Below the pieces are notes generated by a model, which made no database searches, was not told where the DNA came from, and was given only the letters and a program-made list of their open reading frames with translations. A stretch of 64,000 nucleotides of DNA. It comes from Undaria pinnatifida. Its lineage: Eukaryota > Sar > Phaeophyceae > Laminariales > Alariaceae. Position 1 is the stretch's first letter, and each line of letters opens with the position of its first letter. The stretch is taken from assembly GCA_012845835.1 (NCBI GenBank), contig JABAKD010000029.1, positions 15,355,453 through 15,419,452 on the forward strand. Reading direction: 5' to 3'. The position numbers were made by a program, and so were the translations under genes. Of this stretch, positions 54,138 through 64,000 are shown one piece after another.

Positions 54138-54236
54138 CATGGCTTTGATTGCTTCGATTGCTTTGATTGCTTCCATTGCTTTAATCGCTTTCATTGCTCT
54201 CATTGCATTCATTGCTTTCATTGCTATCGTTGCGAT
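54138..54236. repeat. Degenerate ATTGCTTTC/G 9-bp repeat
   Basis: About ten units of (A/G)ATTGCTT(T/C/G). Confidence 0.8.
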
Positions 54237-54583
54237 ATCGTCATCAATATGTCCCCAGAGGTCGTGAGGTTCTATGATACAAATGCTGGTAGATAACACC
54301 TTGGGAATGGAGCATTTTCTCGCGGTCTTCTTCTACAGGTGCGAAAAGCGTACCTGGTTTGGAAGTACCCACGGGCGGGATTTTAAGAGCTGTGGTAATG
54401 CGAAGTATGTCTCCACATCGTCCCTTTTTCGATTCCGGTAGCGCGGCGACATCTCTATATAAAGAGGGAATACAACCCCTTTAGGATTTAGTTTCTCTTA
54501 TGGCTACACCTCAGACGGCTATCTTTTTTTCAAATCGTTTTTTTGTCCGCTTTTTTTACCGCGGCTGACAACCTCCACCCCAG

Positions 54584-54787
54584 GACCCCGACGGCCACGT
54601 GCTCGCGGCGGTGCCTCTGCACATGCATGCACCCGCCGTCATCTGGGAAGTCTCACGGTCCTGCTCACTGAGCTCGTCGAGCAATCCCCCGAAAAAAAAA
54701 AGTCCCGAAAAGTTGACATCACTTGCTAAAAGCCTAAGTCCATGCATTCACGGCGATCGCACCCAGTATGCTGATGCAATCCAGTAG
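54584..54787 (+). CDS. Possible exon of an unknown gene
   Basis: A strong acceptor (pyrimidine tract, CCACCCCAG) is followed by an open frame DPDGHVLAAVPLHMHAPAVIWEVS, then Ser/Lys-rich sequence to a stop at 54787. The first 25 residues have coding-like composition. No partner exon or family is recognised. Confidence 0.18.
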   Translation, partial: DPDGHVLAAVPLHMHAPAVIWEVSRSCSLSSSSNPPKKKSPEKLTSLAKSLSPCIHGDRTQYADAIQ

Positions 54788-56902
54788 GTTCTTGGTTGTT
54801 GCTTATTATCAAGTAAAAACATTACTGATCGAACCAGTATACTGACCGCTTGACCAAGTATCTATTTCATGTCGAAATCAATCAACACAATGACACTACT
54901 AATAGTGATTCCTACACTAATACCAAGATCCTTTCTGTGACGGCTTGTTTAGACTAGCAAACTATTAATATTATTGGTTGACGGTCTAGCTTTGACCCGT
55001 CAAAACCTCTTCATATAAAAAATATCAGTTTTTTAGTGTCGGGAGGAGGTTCTTGACAGCTGTCCGTCAAGGGGCAAGAGGGCCTTCAACCGACATATAC
55101 CGCTGCTCGTCACTATGAAAATATTCCGTTTCCGACATCAACGCCCGGATCGGCTCTCTTCTCGCGTGGCTGCGATGGGAGAGGTCGCCGCCTCCGCGGC
55201 TTTTGAAAACTCATGGCCGCAAGGGTGTGGGAGATATGGGCTGAGACGGCCAGTTTCATGCCCCGCCGTCGTGGGTGCGTCGAGGGATGGGCGTTACAGA
55301 AGCGAGTGCCGAGCGAGCGCTTCGGGCGAGTTCACGTGCGATAGCACCATTTTCCCGCAAAAATGGTGATGCTCGAACGCTAGAATAAGATTGCGAAACA
55401 AGCGCTGCCCCTGCGGCTACTAGAAATCACGGTGGACGAGCGGGCTCTGTGAGGCAGAGACCAAATTGGATACACCTACGCCGCGGGAGGAGCGGTGACG
55501 TGATGGGGGTTTAAGCCGCTTGCACGAGTTTCTTATGGGGAACAGCACTGTCATCGCGTGCATGGGGTTTCGACAGCATTCTGAAGGCGTGTTCCCATCT
55601 CTTCCTATGATACTACCGGGTTGGAGGTTTGTACGCCGGTCCCAGTGGCATCGTTATTTTGTCGTACGTCGTGGTATGCGTACAGCTTTTCATCGTCAAA
55701 CATGATACGAGTATGACACCAAGATATAATACTGCCGCTGTAGATGCAAACAGTCAGTACACACAGCAGCAGTACCTGCACAAGAACGAGATACCTAACG
55801 ATGTGGCCGCGCGGATGTTCGAGGGTAGTTTTTACGCTCTCACATTGGCCGAGAGCCTTGTGGTGGTCTGCAGTTCTGAATGATAGCAAACCATCGACAG
55901 GCGGTACAAGGCAGCGTTTCTCGCCCGTTTTGGGTCCGGGCTGGGGTCAGGGTTAGGGTTAGGCGCTGGGTCTACACCCGTATCTTGTTCCACCAGGAAG
56001 TGCTTCCTAGCTCGCAAGCACGAAAAGTCTACCGCCCCAAAGATCCGTGCGATCAGATCGTTAGGCGAGCTGACAACAGCAGCACAGGCAGGCGAACACA
56101 ACCAGCTTTATACAGCAGCAGCAGAAGATATTCCACGGTGCTACTGCTGGCCTTGCCCGCTGAAACACTTAGCTTGCCTGACCTCGCTAACCCCCCCCTG
56201 CTGGTCAGTCTACGTACATTATTTTGCACGTATTATCTTCTTCGTTTCGTTTTCTATTTTCTTTGAAATAATACATCCGCCGCTGCTATTGCGATGTGGT
56301 GGACTTGAAACGATCCACGGGCTGTGATGTTGTCACGGTCCACCAGCATAGTGGTACGAGCACGAGTACGAGAACTCATTTCTGTTTGTATATTATTTGG
56401 TCCCCTTGGTGGCATGCCGTGTACCAGGTAGTCGGTTTCAGCTACGAGTCTTGAAACATTTGTACCAGTATGGGCCTGATACGTACATACGCCGATTTCG
56501 GGTTTCAGTTCTTTTTTTTTTTTTTTTTTGGCGGGTGTACGCCATGCCTCGTACCACTTTGGTTTGTTTTGTTTTGTTTTTTCATGGAGTACTCTTACAC
56601 TCGAGATTGGTTGGAGCCTGTCCTGTGACAACGGACTTAATTATGCGAGTTAATGTGAGAACATATCAACAACAAAAATCAAACCCCTTTCTTTCTTTTA
56701 CGTTGCCGTGTGTACCATACCATACCAGGTACACTACTGTTTTTGCTCTTGCAGTACAGCTTGTTGCATTACAGAGTAGTAGTAGTCGTCGCGTGTACAT
56801 TTATTTTGAAGTTCCGTGCTGGCAATGCCGCCGCGTGTTGCTGATAACAAACCCGTGCTATATCTCGTGTACCATATACTACTCTGTTCTTGCTTCTTGC
56901 AG

Positions 56903-57070
56903 TACAACAGCTTCGTGCATCACGGTCGCGTGTACGTCGGCCTCTACGCTGTCGCCATTGGCGCAAATCGTTCTGCAACCACGCTGAAGGGTGCAAGCAA
57001 AGCGTTACGACCCATAGCAAGCTCGTCCCAGTCGCCACTGCCCAGGGGAAAAAACATGGTGGGGGTTTAG
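56903..57070 (+). CDS. Possible exon of an unknown gene, with a related upstream copy
   Basis: TTCTTGCAG precedes an open frame YNSFVHHGRVYVGLYAVAIG and then a Ser/Lys-rich tail ending at 57070. About 150 bp upstream (56750-56830) a similar TCTTGCAGTACAGCTT segment occurs, suggesting a local duplication. No family is recognised. Confidence 0.15.
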   Translation, partial: YNSFVHHGRVYVGLYAVAIGANRSATTLKGASKALRPIASSSQSPLPRGKNMVGV

Positions 57071-58859
57071 ATCGAGGCTGGGGCTAACCCCGTCGATTCT
57101 ACCAAAATAATGAATGAGATTTTTCTTTTTAGAAAACGACAACGACGGTATCATGGTGTGGGGGTGAACTTGAGTACTCCACCGAGGGAGTCGATCTGTC
57201 CTAGGAAGGCGCGTGCGTTAAACAGTTGGCGCCTCTATATATAGGAGGCAACTAATCGTGACATTCAGACACGTAATCGGCGCGGCTCCCGAGACCGGGT
57301 GAACGGCCGTAACCGCTGAGGCAGATCCGGTGTGTGTACGTGGTTTATATATTTTTTCTGCCCTGAGCACGTCTGGCCGACCATTTTAGTGGACGATTTA
57401 CTATTAATATTAATACACACACTTTTCGTTGGTAGATATCTCGACGGGACGGGCATCAGAAGGGTAATAATGAAACTATTTTTCTTCCCTATAAAACGTT
57501 CACCCACTGGAAAAAGTTGGGTTCTGATGGGTTTCTCCCGCGGAGCAGGGTATGCAAATTTGCGGGGTTGACGGAGACTTATTCAATCTCCCGTTCATCT
57601 GCTTGATTTTAAACAGCACAGACAGGTGGTATCCGAGAGAAAACGACGGGTGGCCGTCGCCATAACAACAGTGCTTTGGATCTGGAACAGGTGAATTCCT
57701 GGTACGATTGTCATACTGGTACGGCAACGGTATGGGACACGATTTGGCACTAAAACACTGTAGCAAAGTTGTACCGAACCGATAGGGCAAGTACCCCCGG
57801 CATATGCCCGGTATACCCTTGCCGGAGTATCGGGTACCGGTTTTAAGGTCAGACCGAATTTCCCGAAGTGCTGGGTATCAGTATTGAGGTCGAACCGGAG
57901 TTACCAATATGCCCGGTACCGGTATTGAGTTCGTACAGTTATACACCCATTTAAGACCACTGAAGACTTTCGGGTAGATAAAACCCGGCAAATCGGCCTG
58001 TCTCCATTAAAACCTGGCGAAGACCGGTATGTTTCCTGTTCACCAAAACCCGGTCTTAACTCGAGAACCCCCCCCCTCCACACCTACGTACAAAACCCTA
58101 GGATAGCACGACATTCCAAGCCACGAGAGCACGGGAACCTTGCGCTGCTCCTGTACAGATGTACCTCTAGTTGTTGCCTCTGCGGCTTCAGTAATACCTG
58201 GTACATTAGCTCGTAGAGCTTACTGCACCCAAACACAAATATTAAAAAGTACCGGGTACGAGTATCAAAACATGATTTTTTACCCCGATATAAAACCGTT
58301 TTTTGGTTTTACCCAGATTTAGACCCAATACGTCTTAACACGGGACAGGTTCCAAAACGGAGGTAAGATCACCGAAAAAGGCTGTCCCAAGGTGTTCTTA
58401 AAAGGGGCATATCCCCTCCATCGATATTGCCGAAGCGTCTGGTACTGGTATTGAGGCCGTGCCGAACCTTATCGAAGAAACCTGCACGGCAATTACCGAC
58501 AAAACATCCTCAGCATACTTTGCCACATACCCTACCGAACATATCCCTGCCCAAAAAGGGGTATAGTAGTACATACTTATGGTAGCACTGAAGGGGTGTA
58601 TTCCCCCGAGTCGTGGTCAAAAGGGGGGATCATTTTGGTCCCTCCTGCGCCACGGTACCGTCAGCCTCAATAACGGTAACAACGTGCTCTGCATGGGCTG
58701 GGGGCGTCTTGCCAGCGCTTCATAACATAACTTTGGGAAAGTTGGGGCACGCGCGGGAACCTGCCTCGTACTTGATCTTCCTACCCCCCGTTTGGCTGAA
58801 AAAGGCGATTAATTTTCTATACTTGTATATAAAATGAGGCCGTTCTACGCATTGTTTGG

Positions 58860-60043
58860 GAATAAAGTCTGTTCATCGTGGAGTGAAAACAGGCTGCCAT
58901 TATTTACTTACAGTAATTTGTACGTCCGCCTGTCCGTTTGCCGCTGATTGTCTTTTCGCTTTTGCTACGGTTTGAATCGTTGGTTGCGAGAGCTTCACAA
59001 GACCGATTTCCGCAAGCTCGGCTTCTACAGCAGGGGGCGAGCTTAGGCGAATTCGTAGCGCTTGTTCCGCTACACGCTGTCTCGAATTGCCGGCCTTGGT
59101 CCTGGTTGCCGCTGATTGTCTGGTTCTGCTGTGTTTTTTCGTGGTGGTCTGGTGCTGCTGTGCGTTTTGGATGCGGCGGGATTTTCTTCATTTTTTATTT
59201 CTTCGAAATACTGCAAGTGCGAAGCAGTCTTGCCTTGTCTACCAATCAACTAGTATTGAAGCTGTTTTCGGCCTTTCGGCGAAAAACCTCTTGTAATTGC
59301 GGGTTGCGTACACACATCTTCCATTGCTATTAAAACAGACTAGTACCCACATCTTGCTGTAGGCTCTTGGGTCTGCTCGACTTCTTGTCGGAGAATCCAT
59401 ATCATTGATTTGCGAGACGCGTAGAGGGCTCGTTCCTGAAAAATTCCGGCTTTCTAAAGAAGCGGGGAAGCCCGCGTTAACCCAAAGGGATTGGTTTTGT
59501 CACTAGCAATTTCGAGATGGCCGCGGTCGCTGTGTATCTGTGTTTGTTGCTGCCTTGCTGCTGTGTGTTTTGAATGCGGCGGGATCTCATTGCTTTTGTT
59601 GGCTTCGACCGCACACGGCCTACTGGGAGTACGAGGCGCTCTTGTCTCATTTACCGCTCTACTTGTAAAAAAGGGGCAAGATGGGGCGCGAAGAGCGAGG
59701 CCGCTTTTTGCCCTAGACGGAAAGAACGCCTCTTCATTACGGGGGGTGTACAGTGTACAGTGTACAGTGTACAGTGTACAGGCTTGCCTTATTTAAATGC
59801 CGTATAGCACGTAAGATAACACAACCGTTGAAACACAACCGTTGGGTTGAACTTTAGAGCCCGATTTTTGGAAAACTACGAACGGCATGCAGAACGAAAG
59901 TGGAAACTTCGGGAAGATTTGGTCGAGGTCTTTCCATAGTTGCGTCGCTCGGTGTTTGCAATCTCCCCGTTGTCGAGAAAGTCACATACCTGGTAAGAAA
60001 TTCCCCTTTAAAAGGGGCGTGTTATCTTGCGTGTTTTACGGTA

Positions 60044-60091
<48 letters not shown>

Positions 60092-60620
60092 GCCTGCTTG
60101 TTCGTCTGCTCGACTTATTGTTTGTGTGTCCACCGCGGTACCACTGCAGCAGACACGTATATATTCAACCTTTTCCCATAAACGCGGGGTCTACAGAAGC
60201 GGCCAAGCTTACGCGAACCCGTGAGACGTACTTCATCTCAACCCATATCACGTTCGCCGCCGTCGCCCTACTGCTGTGTTTTGCGTGGCGTTGCTGCTGC
60301 GTGCTTTGAATGACGCAGGATTTTGTTTATTTCTCTATTCTTTCACGTCGAACGCACGATCTATGTAATGCAAATACGATATACCCTTGCCCCATTCAAC
60401 ACTCTTGTAGTAATGACTCAAGGACGAGCGCGAAGCAGGAGGGCACTTTTTGGCCTACATGGTGCAAGGAAAAAACAGTCTCTTCATCGTGGGGTGCGTA
60501 TAGGCTTTCATTATGTATTCCGCCATGTATTCCACCATGTATTCCATTATGTATTCCATTATGTACTCCACCATGTAATAACTTTGTCGGCCTGCTATGC
60601 ACTGCTGGTTGTTGTGTCTT
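58860..60620 (+). repeat. Three diverged copies of a ~0.6-kb repeat unit
   Basis: Shared landmarks recur in the same order: TGCTGCTGTG(C/T)(G/T)TTTTG, ATGCGGCGGGAT (59170, 59575; ATGACGCAGGAT at 60310), GCGAAG, CTTTTTG, and CTCTTCATCGTGGGGTG or CTTCATTACGGGGGGTG. Copies near 59.1, 59.55 and 60.3 kb are strongly diverged. Confidence 0.5.
60045..60092. repeat. TGTC tetranucleotide repeat
   Basis: (TGTC)n, about 11 units. Confidence 0.95.
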
Positions 60621-61748
60621 GCACCAGAAAAGTAAGAGAGCTTTACGTACGTGACATATGTCCACGAACCCGTCGTCCACAGAAGCGGTCGAGCTTACGC
60701 CAACGCGTGGGACTTGTTCGTCACACTCCATCTCTATTAATAGTGGCCGTGGCCACCATGGTGAGGAGTGTATTTCAAGCTCTTGTACGTGAGTCATGCT
60801 TTCTTTTTCGTCACAAGGCTGCGTTTTCTTCTTTTTTACGCGTTCTTCTCGCTTACCATATGACACTACTGTACGACCGGTGACAATGGAAGGCCAAAAG
60901 TTTGAAATTCCCGAAAATCCCAGCCAAAGTCTGCCTGAACGCTTGCCTATGGACCCAATTTGGTAGAATTATTTTTCGAAACTTTCCAGAATTCCGGAAA
61001 GAAACGATTTCTCGCCGCGATCTTGGCCAACATCGGCCTGAGAATTTCTCAAGCAGATCTTGGATTAGACGCGGCGCAATTTCGTGTTCTCCACACACTT
61101 CGTTCGACGAAGTCAACGACAGCGTCGTGAACTCTGAACGTGGCGAGCCCGTTAGGGGCTCCAACCCCCCTTGGTGTACAGCGCTCACTCTACGGCCGGT
61201 GATTTATGGCGGGCGCCGATCAGGCTTCTGTTAAAAACACATTTGGTGGCTGGTGTGTAGAAAACTGAGACAAAAACTCTCTATCGTCTCCCAACGGGCG
61301 AAAAACAGAATTTTGAGAGGATGTGACGGGAGATCACAGGACAACACAAGCAATCTCTCACGCCCTAGGGCATGGATCGAGATTAACTCTGCGCTGTCAC
61401 CTACAATAATGTGGCCTTGTCCGGAACGAAGAGGAGTGACCATGGGTAGTCTCTATCTCGAGATCGAAGGTCAATCGTGTTTGGTGGGCAGTGTTGATCA
61501 AGGCTTGATGAAAAATAGACAAACTTACCTGTTGGAGTGCATGACCAAAAAAAGAGCCAGAAAAGAAATACTTTACTCCTTTTTTCCCCATAGCGACGTT
61601 ACCCAGAATATTTTAGCAAATAACCCCAAAAAAAAGTTTGGAAAGTTTTTGGCTTAACTATCGGCTTTCCATTGTCATCGGTCTAAGAGATGCAGCACAT
61701 CTTACGTGCACATCTACTCATTTGCATTTGATTAAAAAAAATAAAATA

Positions 61749-61808
61749 CACCCCAGCTGTGAGATCGAAGATTTTGTCGAAACTCAACTTTGCAAGCTGT
61801 GTGTGATA
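61749..61808 (+). repeat. Dispersed repeat R3, copy 3 (short)
   Basis: CAGCTGTGAGATCGAAGATT, TGTCGAAACTCAACTTTGC and AAGCTGTGTGTGATA; lacks the CGATCGCGCG end. Confidence 0.75.
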
Positions 61809-61941
61809 GGTAGGTACGAAATACCCTGCGCAATAGATTGGTAGTGTGGTCTACCGCACTTTTAACATATCTGCCTGTACACACCTTATATACCTTATAT
61901 ACCCTACATACCTTATACACCTTATCTATGTAGTGTATAGT

Positions 61942-62200
61942 CTAATTGTCATTTTTTTTCTTTCTTCGGGCACATCTCTTCGTGCTCGCACCTTTTTCCG
62001 AAACGTCTAATGGAGTGGTCACAATTCGACCGTCAAGGTCACGATGCTGGAGGTTTGGGCGCGATCCGTGCAGTGTGTCGCGCGTGGCAAGCCTTTGAAT
62101 AATTCTTGGCCTTGGGCACACTTCAGACATATCTCCGGGTTTTCGCAACATCCCCGGGGATTGGGTTTCTGCATCCCCTATCCCCGTGTACGCACGTAAG
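61942..62200 (-). CDS. Possible terminal exon of an unknown gene
   Basis: Open minus-strand frame ending in a basic tail (TKRCARRKKKNDN). A possible acceptor GATGCAG lies near 62180. The composition (MLRKPGDMSEVCPRPRIIQ...) looks coding but matches nothing I recognise, and no upstream exon is seen. It could be a transposon ORF remnant. Confidence 0.2.
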
Positions 62201-62380
62201 ATTTGGATGCAAACAGGGTTTCTCTGCTCGTAGAGGGTACACGTACATTTCCCTATTTTTGCACAGAGCACCACGCTACGATCCTGCCGCCCAGCAGCAG
62301 TCCAGCCCCCTAGCAGCAGCAGCCTGCAACTCTATGCGCGTGCGGTTGCTGTTGTAGTAGGTGATTGCTTTGATCGGAGC

Positions 62381-63300
62381 CTGCGATGCTCTACCCGCCT
62401 ATACGCCACTACCTCTCGCTGCTGCTGCTGTGCTGCTTCTGTCAAGTGGCATGCCGGCGTAAAGTGTAAGGATCGTTTGAATATCACATTAGTACTCGAA
62501 CGGTCCTTATGTGTATGTTCATGTTGGTGCGCTTCTTATATGATATCGTACCATACCAAGAGAGCACAACGCTACAACTCTGCCGCACAGCAGCAGCGGT
62601 AGGCAACACCATTTATGTAAGATCGCAGATGAAAGGCAGCAGACAACATGCGGAGAGCACAACGCTAGCCTGCGATGCTCTACCCGCCTATACGCCACTA
62701 CCTCTCGCTGCTGCTGCTTGTGCTGCTTCTGTCAAGTGGCATGCCGGCGTAAAGTGTAAGGATCGTTTGAATATCATATTAGTACTCCAACGGTCCTTAT
62801 GTATATGTTCATGTTGGTGTGCTTCTTATATGATATCGTACCATACCAAGAGAGCACAACGCTACAACTCTGCCGCACAGCAGCAGCGGTAGGCAACACC
62901 ATTTATGTAAGATCGCAGATGAAAGGCAGCAGACAACATGCGGAGAGCACAACGCTAGCCTGCGATGCTCTACCCGCCTATACGCCACTACATCTCGCTG
63001 CTGCTACTGCCGCTTCTACCAAGTGTCAAGTGACATGCCGGCGTAGTAAGGGTCGTTTGAATACAATAGTACTCAGACGATCTTTATATTCATGTTCATA
63101 TTGGTGTGCTTCGTATATGATATCGTACCATACCAAGAGAGCACAACGACACGACTCTGCCCCACAGCAGCAGCGGTAGGCAACACCATTTATGTAAGAT
63201 CGCAGATGACAGACAGCAGACAACATGTGGAGAGCACAACGCTACAACCTTGCTGCACAGCAGCAGCGGTAGGTGACACCATTTATGTGCGCTTGGCGTG
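62381..63300 (+). repeat. 290-bp tandem repeat, about 3.2 copies
   Basis: CTGCGATGCTCTACCCGCC recurs at 62381, 62670 and 62960 (spacing 289-290 bp). A partial fourth unit begins near 63226. Copies 1 and 2 are almost identical; copy 3 is more diverged. Frames crossing it are repetitive and not convincing as genes. Confidence 0.9.
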
Positions 63301-64000
63301 TCCTCGTATGCTGCGGCGAGTTGCTTGTGTCGGAGCCTGTCATAATATGCCACCCCACCATACCACACGTTTCTGCTGTGCTGCCGCTCTGGGTGCGCGT
63401 GTCCATCGATGCGGAAACATAGGAACCTTTGTAATAGTAACAATTTAGATACCAACCCATCCTTATACATTTACCTCCACAAAGGCAGTTCTTCAACGAG
63501 TATTTCTTCTGTTTTTTTTTGCGAAGATTGCAGATGGCAGACAGCAGACAACGTGCGGAGAGCAAAACGCTACAAGTAGGACCATGTGCGTGCGCGTGCT
63601 GTATCCTCTCTTTACGGCGGCGAGTTGCTTTTTTTGTCATAGCATATGTCACGTGTTATTGTCCTCTTGCCCCCTCGTTCTCAATACGTGCCGCATGCCA
63701 CGCCACACGTGCCCCTTCTCGCTTCCTGGCGGTCCCTAATAAGCTGGAGTTCGAATTGTGACGTTCTTTTCAAAATCATACATATCATACGGTGTAAAAG
63801 TGTTGTGTGTTATCAAGTGGTGCTGTGTGTATTTTCTCAAGAACAGATCGGTCGTGGGCACGTCTATATCGGGCATACTCAAAAAGTGCTAAAAGTACTG
63901 CTATTGAGTACACCCAAGAAGTACTGTGGGTAAAATGCGAATTCATTATTTTCCGGGCAAGTCTTTTTTGTATGATGTACAAACAAAAATGGTCATTGCG

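Larger units (their letters stand above)
52049..64000. other. Gene-poor right end of the window
   Basis: No confident gene. It holds short tandem repeats, a diverged repeat series at 58.9-60.6 kb and a 290-bp tandem repeat at 62.4-63.3 kb. Three weak candidate exons are listed separately. Confidence 0.5.

Noticed and set aside
55940-55965. Telomere-like GGGTTAGGGTTAGG (also near 14270, 39070 and 41690)
   Set aside because: Only two or three units each, scattered and in both orientations; too short to call interstitial telomere arrays.

Overview
The window is nuclear DNA of a photosynthetic stramenopile, most likely a brown alga or a close relative. Three observations support this. (1) A plastid-type GroES-like co-chaperonin begins with a signal peptide followed by an AQAF|LTAP motif, like the ASAFAP motif of secondary red plastids. 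(2) A gene made almost entirely of EsV-1-7 repeats (C-x4-C-x16-C-x2-H) is present, a family expanded in brown algae. (3) Introns are GT-AG, up to about 7.5 kb, and gene density is very low: four recognisable genes in 64 kb, with the rest repeats, minisatellites and transposon debris.

Layout. 1-5.0 kb: a transposon nest, including a 2.2-kb near-perfect foldback derived from a Mutator-like (MULE) transposase and flanked by a 9-bp target duplication. 5.2-14.5 kb (+): a four-exon plastid co-chaperonin whose 7.5-kb first intron holds a tandem cluster of eight box C/D snoRNA-like units. 14.5-19.3 kb: intergenic, with a TRIM-like mini-retrotransposon and a MITE. 19.3-33.3 kb (-): a seven-exon RBM22 splicing-factor gene whose introns hold several minisatellites, a decayed copy of its own RRM exon and a MITE. 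33.3-41.8 kb: intergenic repeats, including a 0.9-kb foldback and a 9-bp minisatellite. 41.8-47.2 kb (+): a five-exon FAM177-family gene with a duplicated last-exon start. 49.8-52.0 kb (-): an intronless EsV-1-7 repeat gene with a recent 426-bp in-frame tandem duplication. 52-64 kb: no recognisable gene, several repeat families and a 290-bp tandem repeat.

The four genes look like unrelated housekeeping or regulatory genes. There is no operon-like logic. The most notable functional arrangement is the intronic snoRNA cluster: five units carry guides that match large-subunit rRNA as yeast snR60 / human SNORD80 do, nested in the transcript of a plastid protein gene. A second genome-scale signal is the 9-mer TACC(A/T)GGTA, found 25 times outside the exons modelled here (about 0.5 expected by chance). 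At one place a paralogous copy has plain TA instead, so the motif may be a transposon footprint or a micro-insertion. All exon models come from reading splice sites and conserved protein motifs by eye. No alignment or database search was run.
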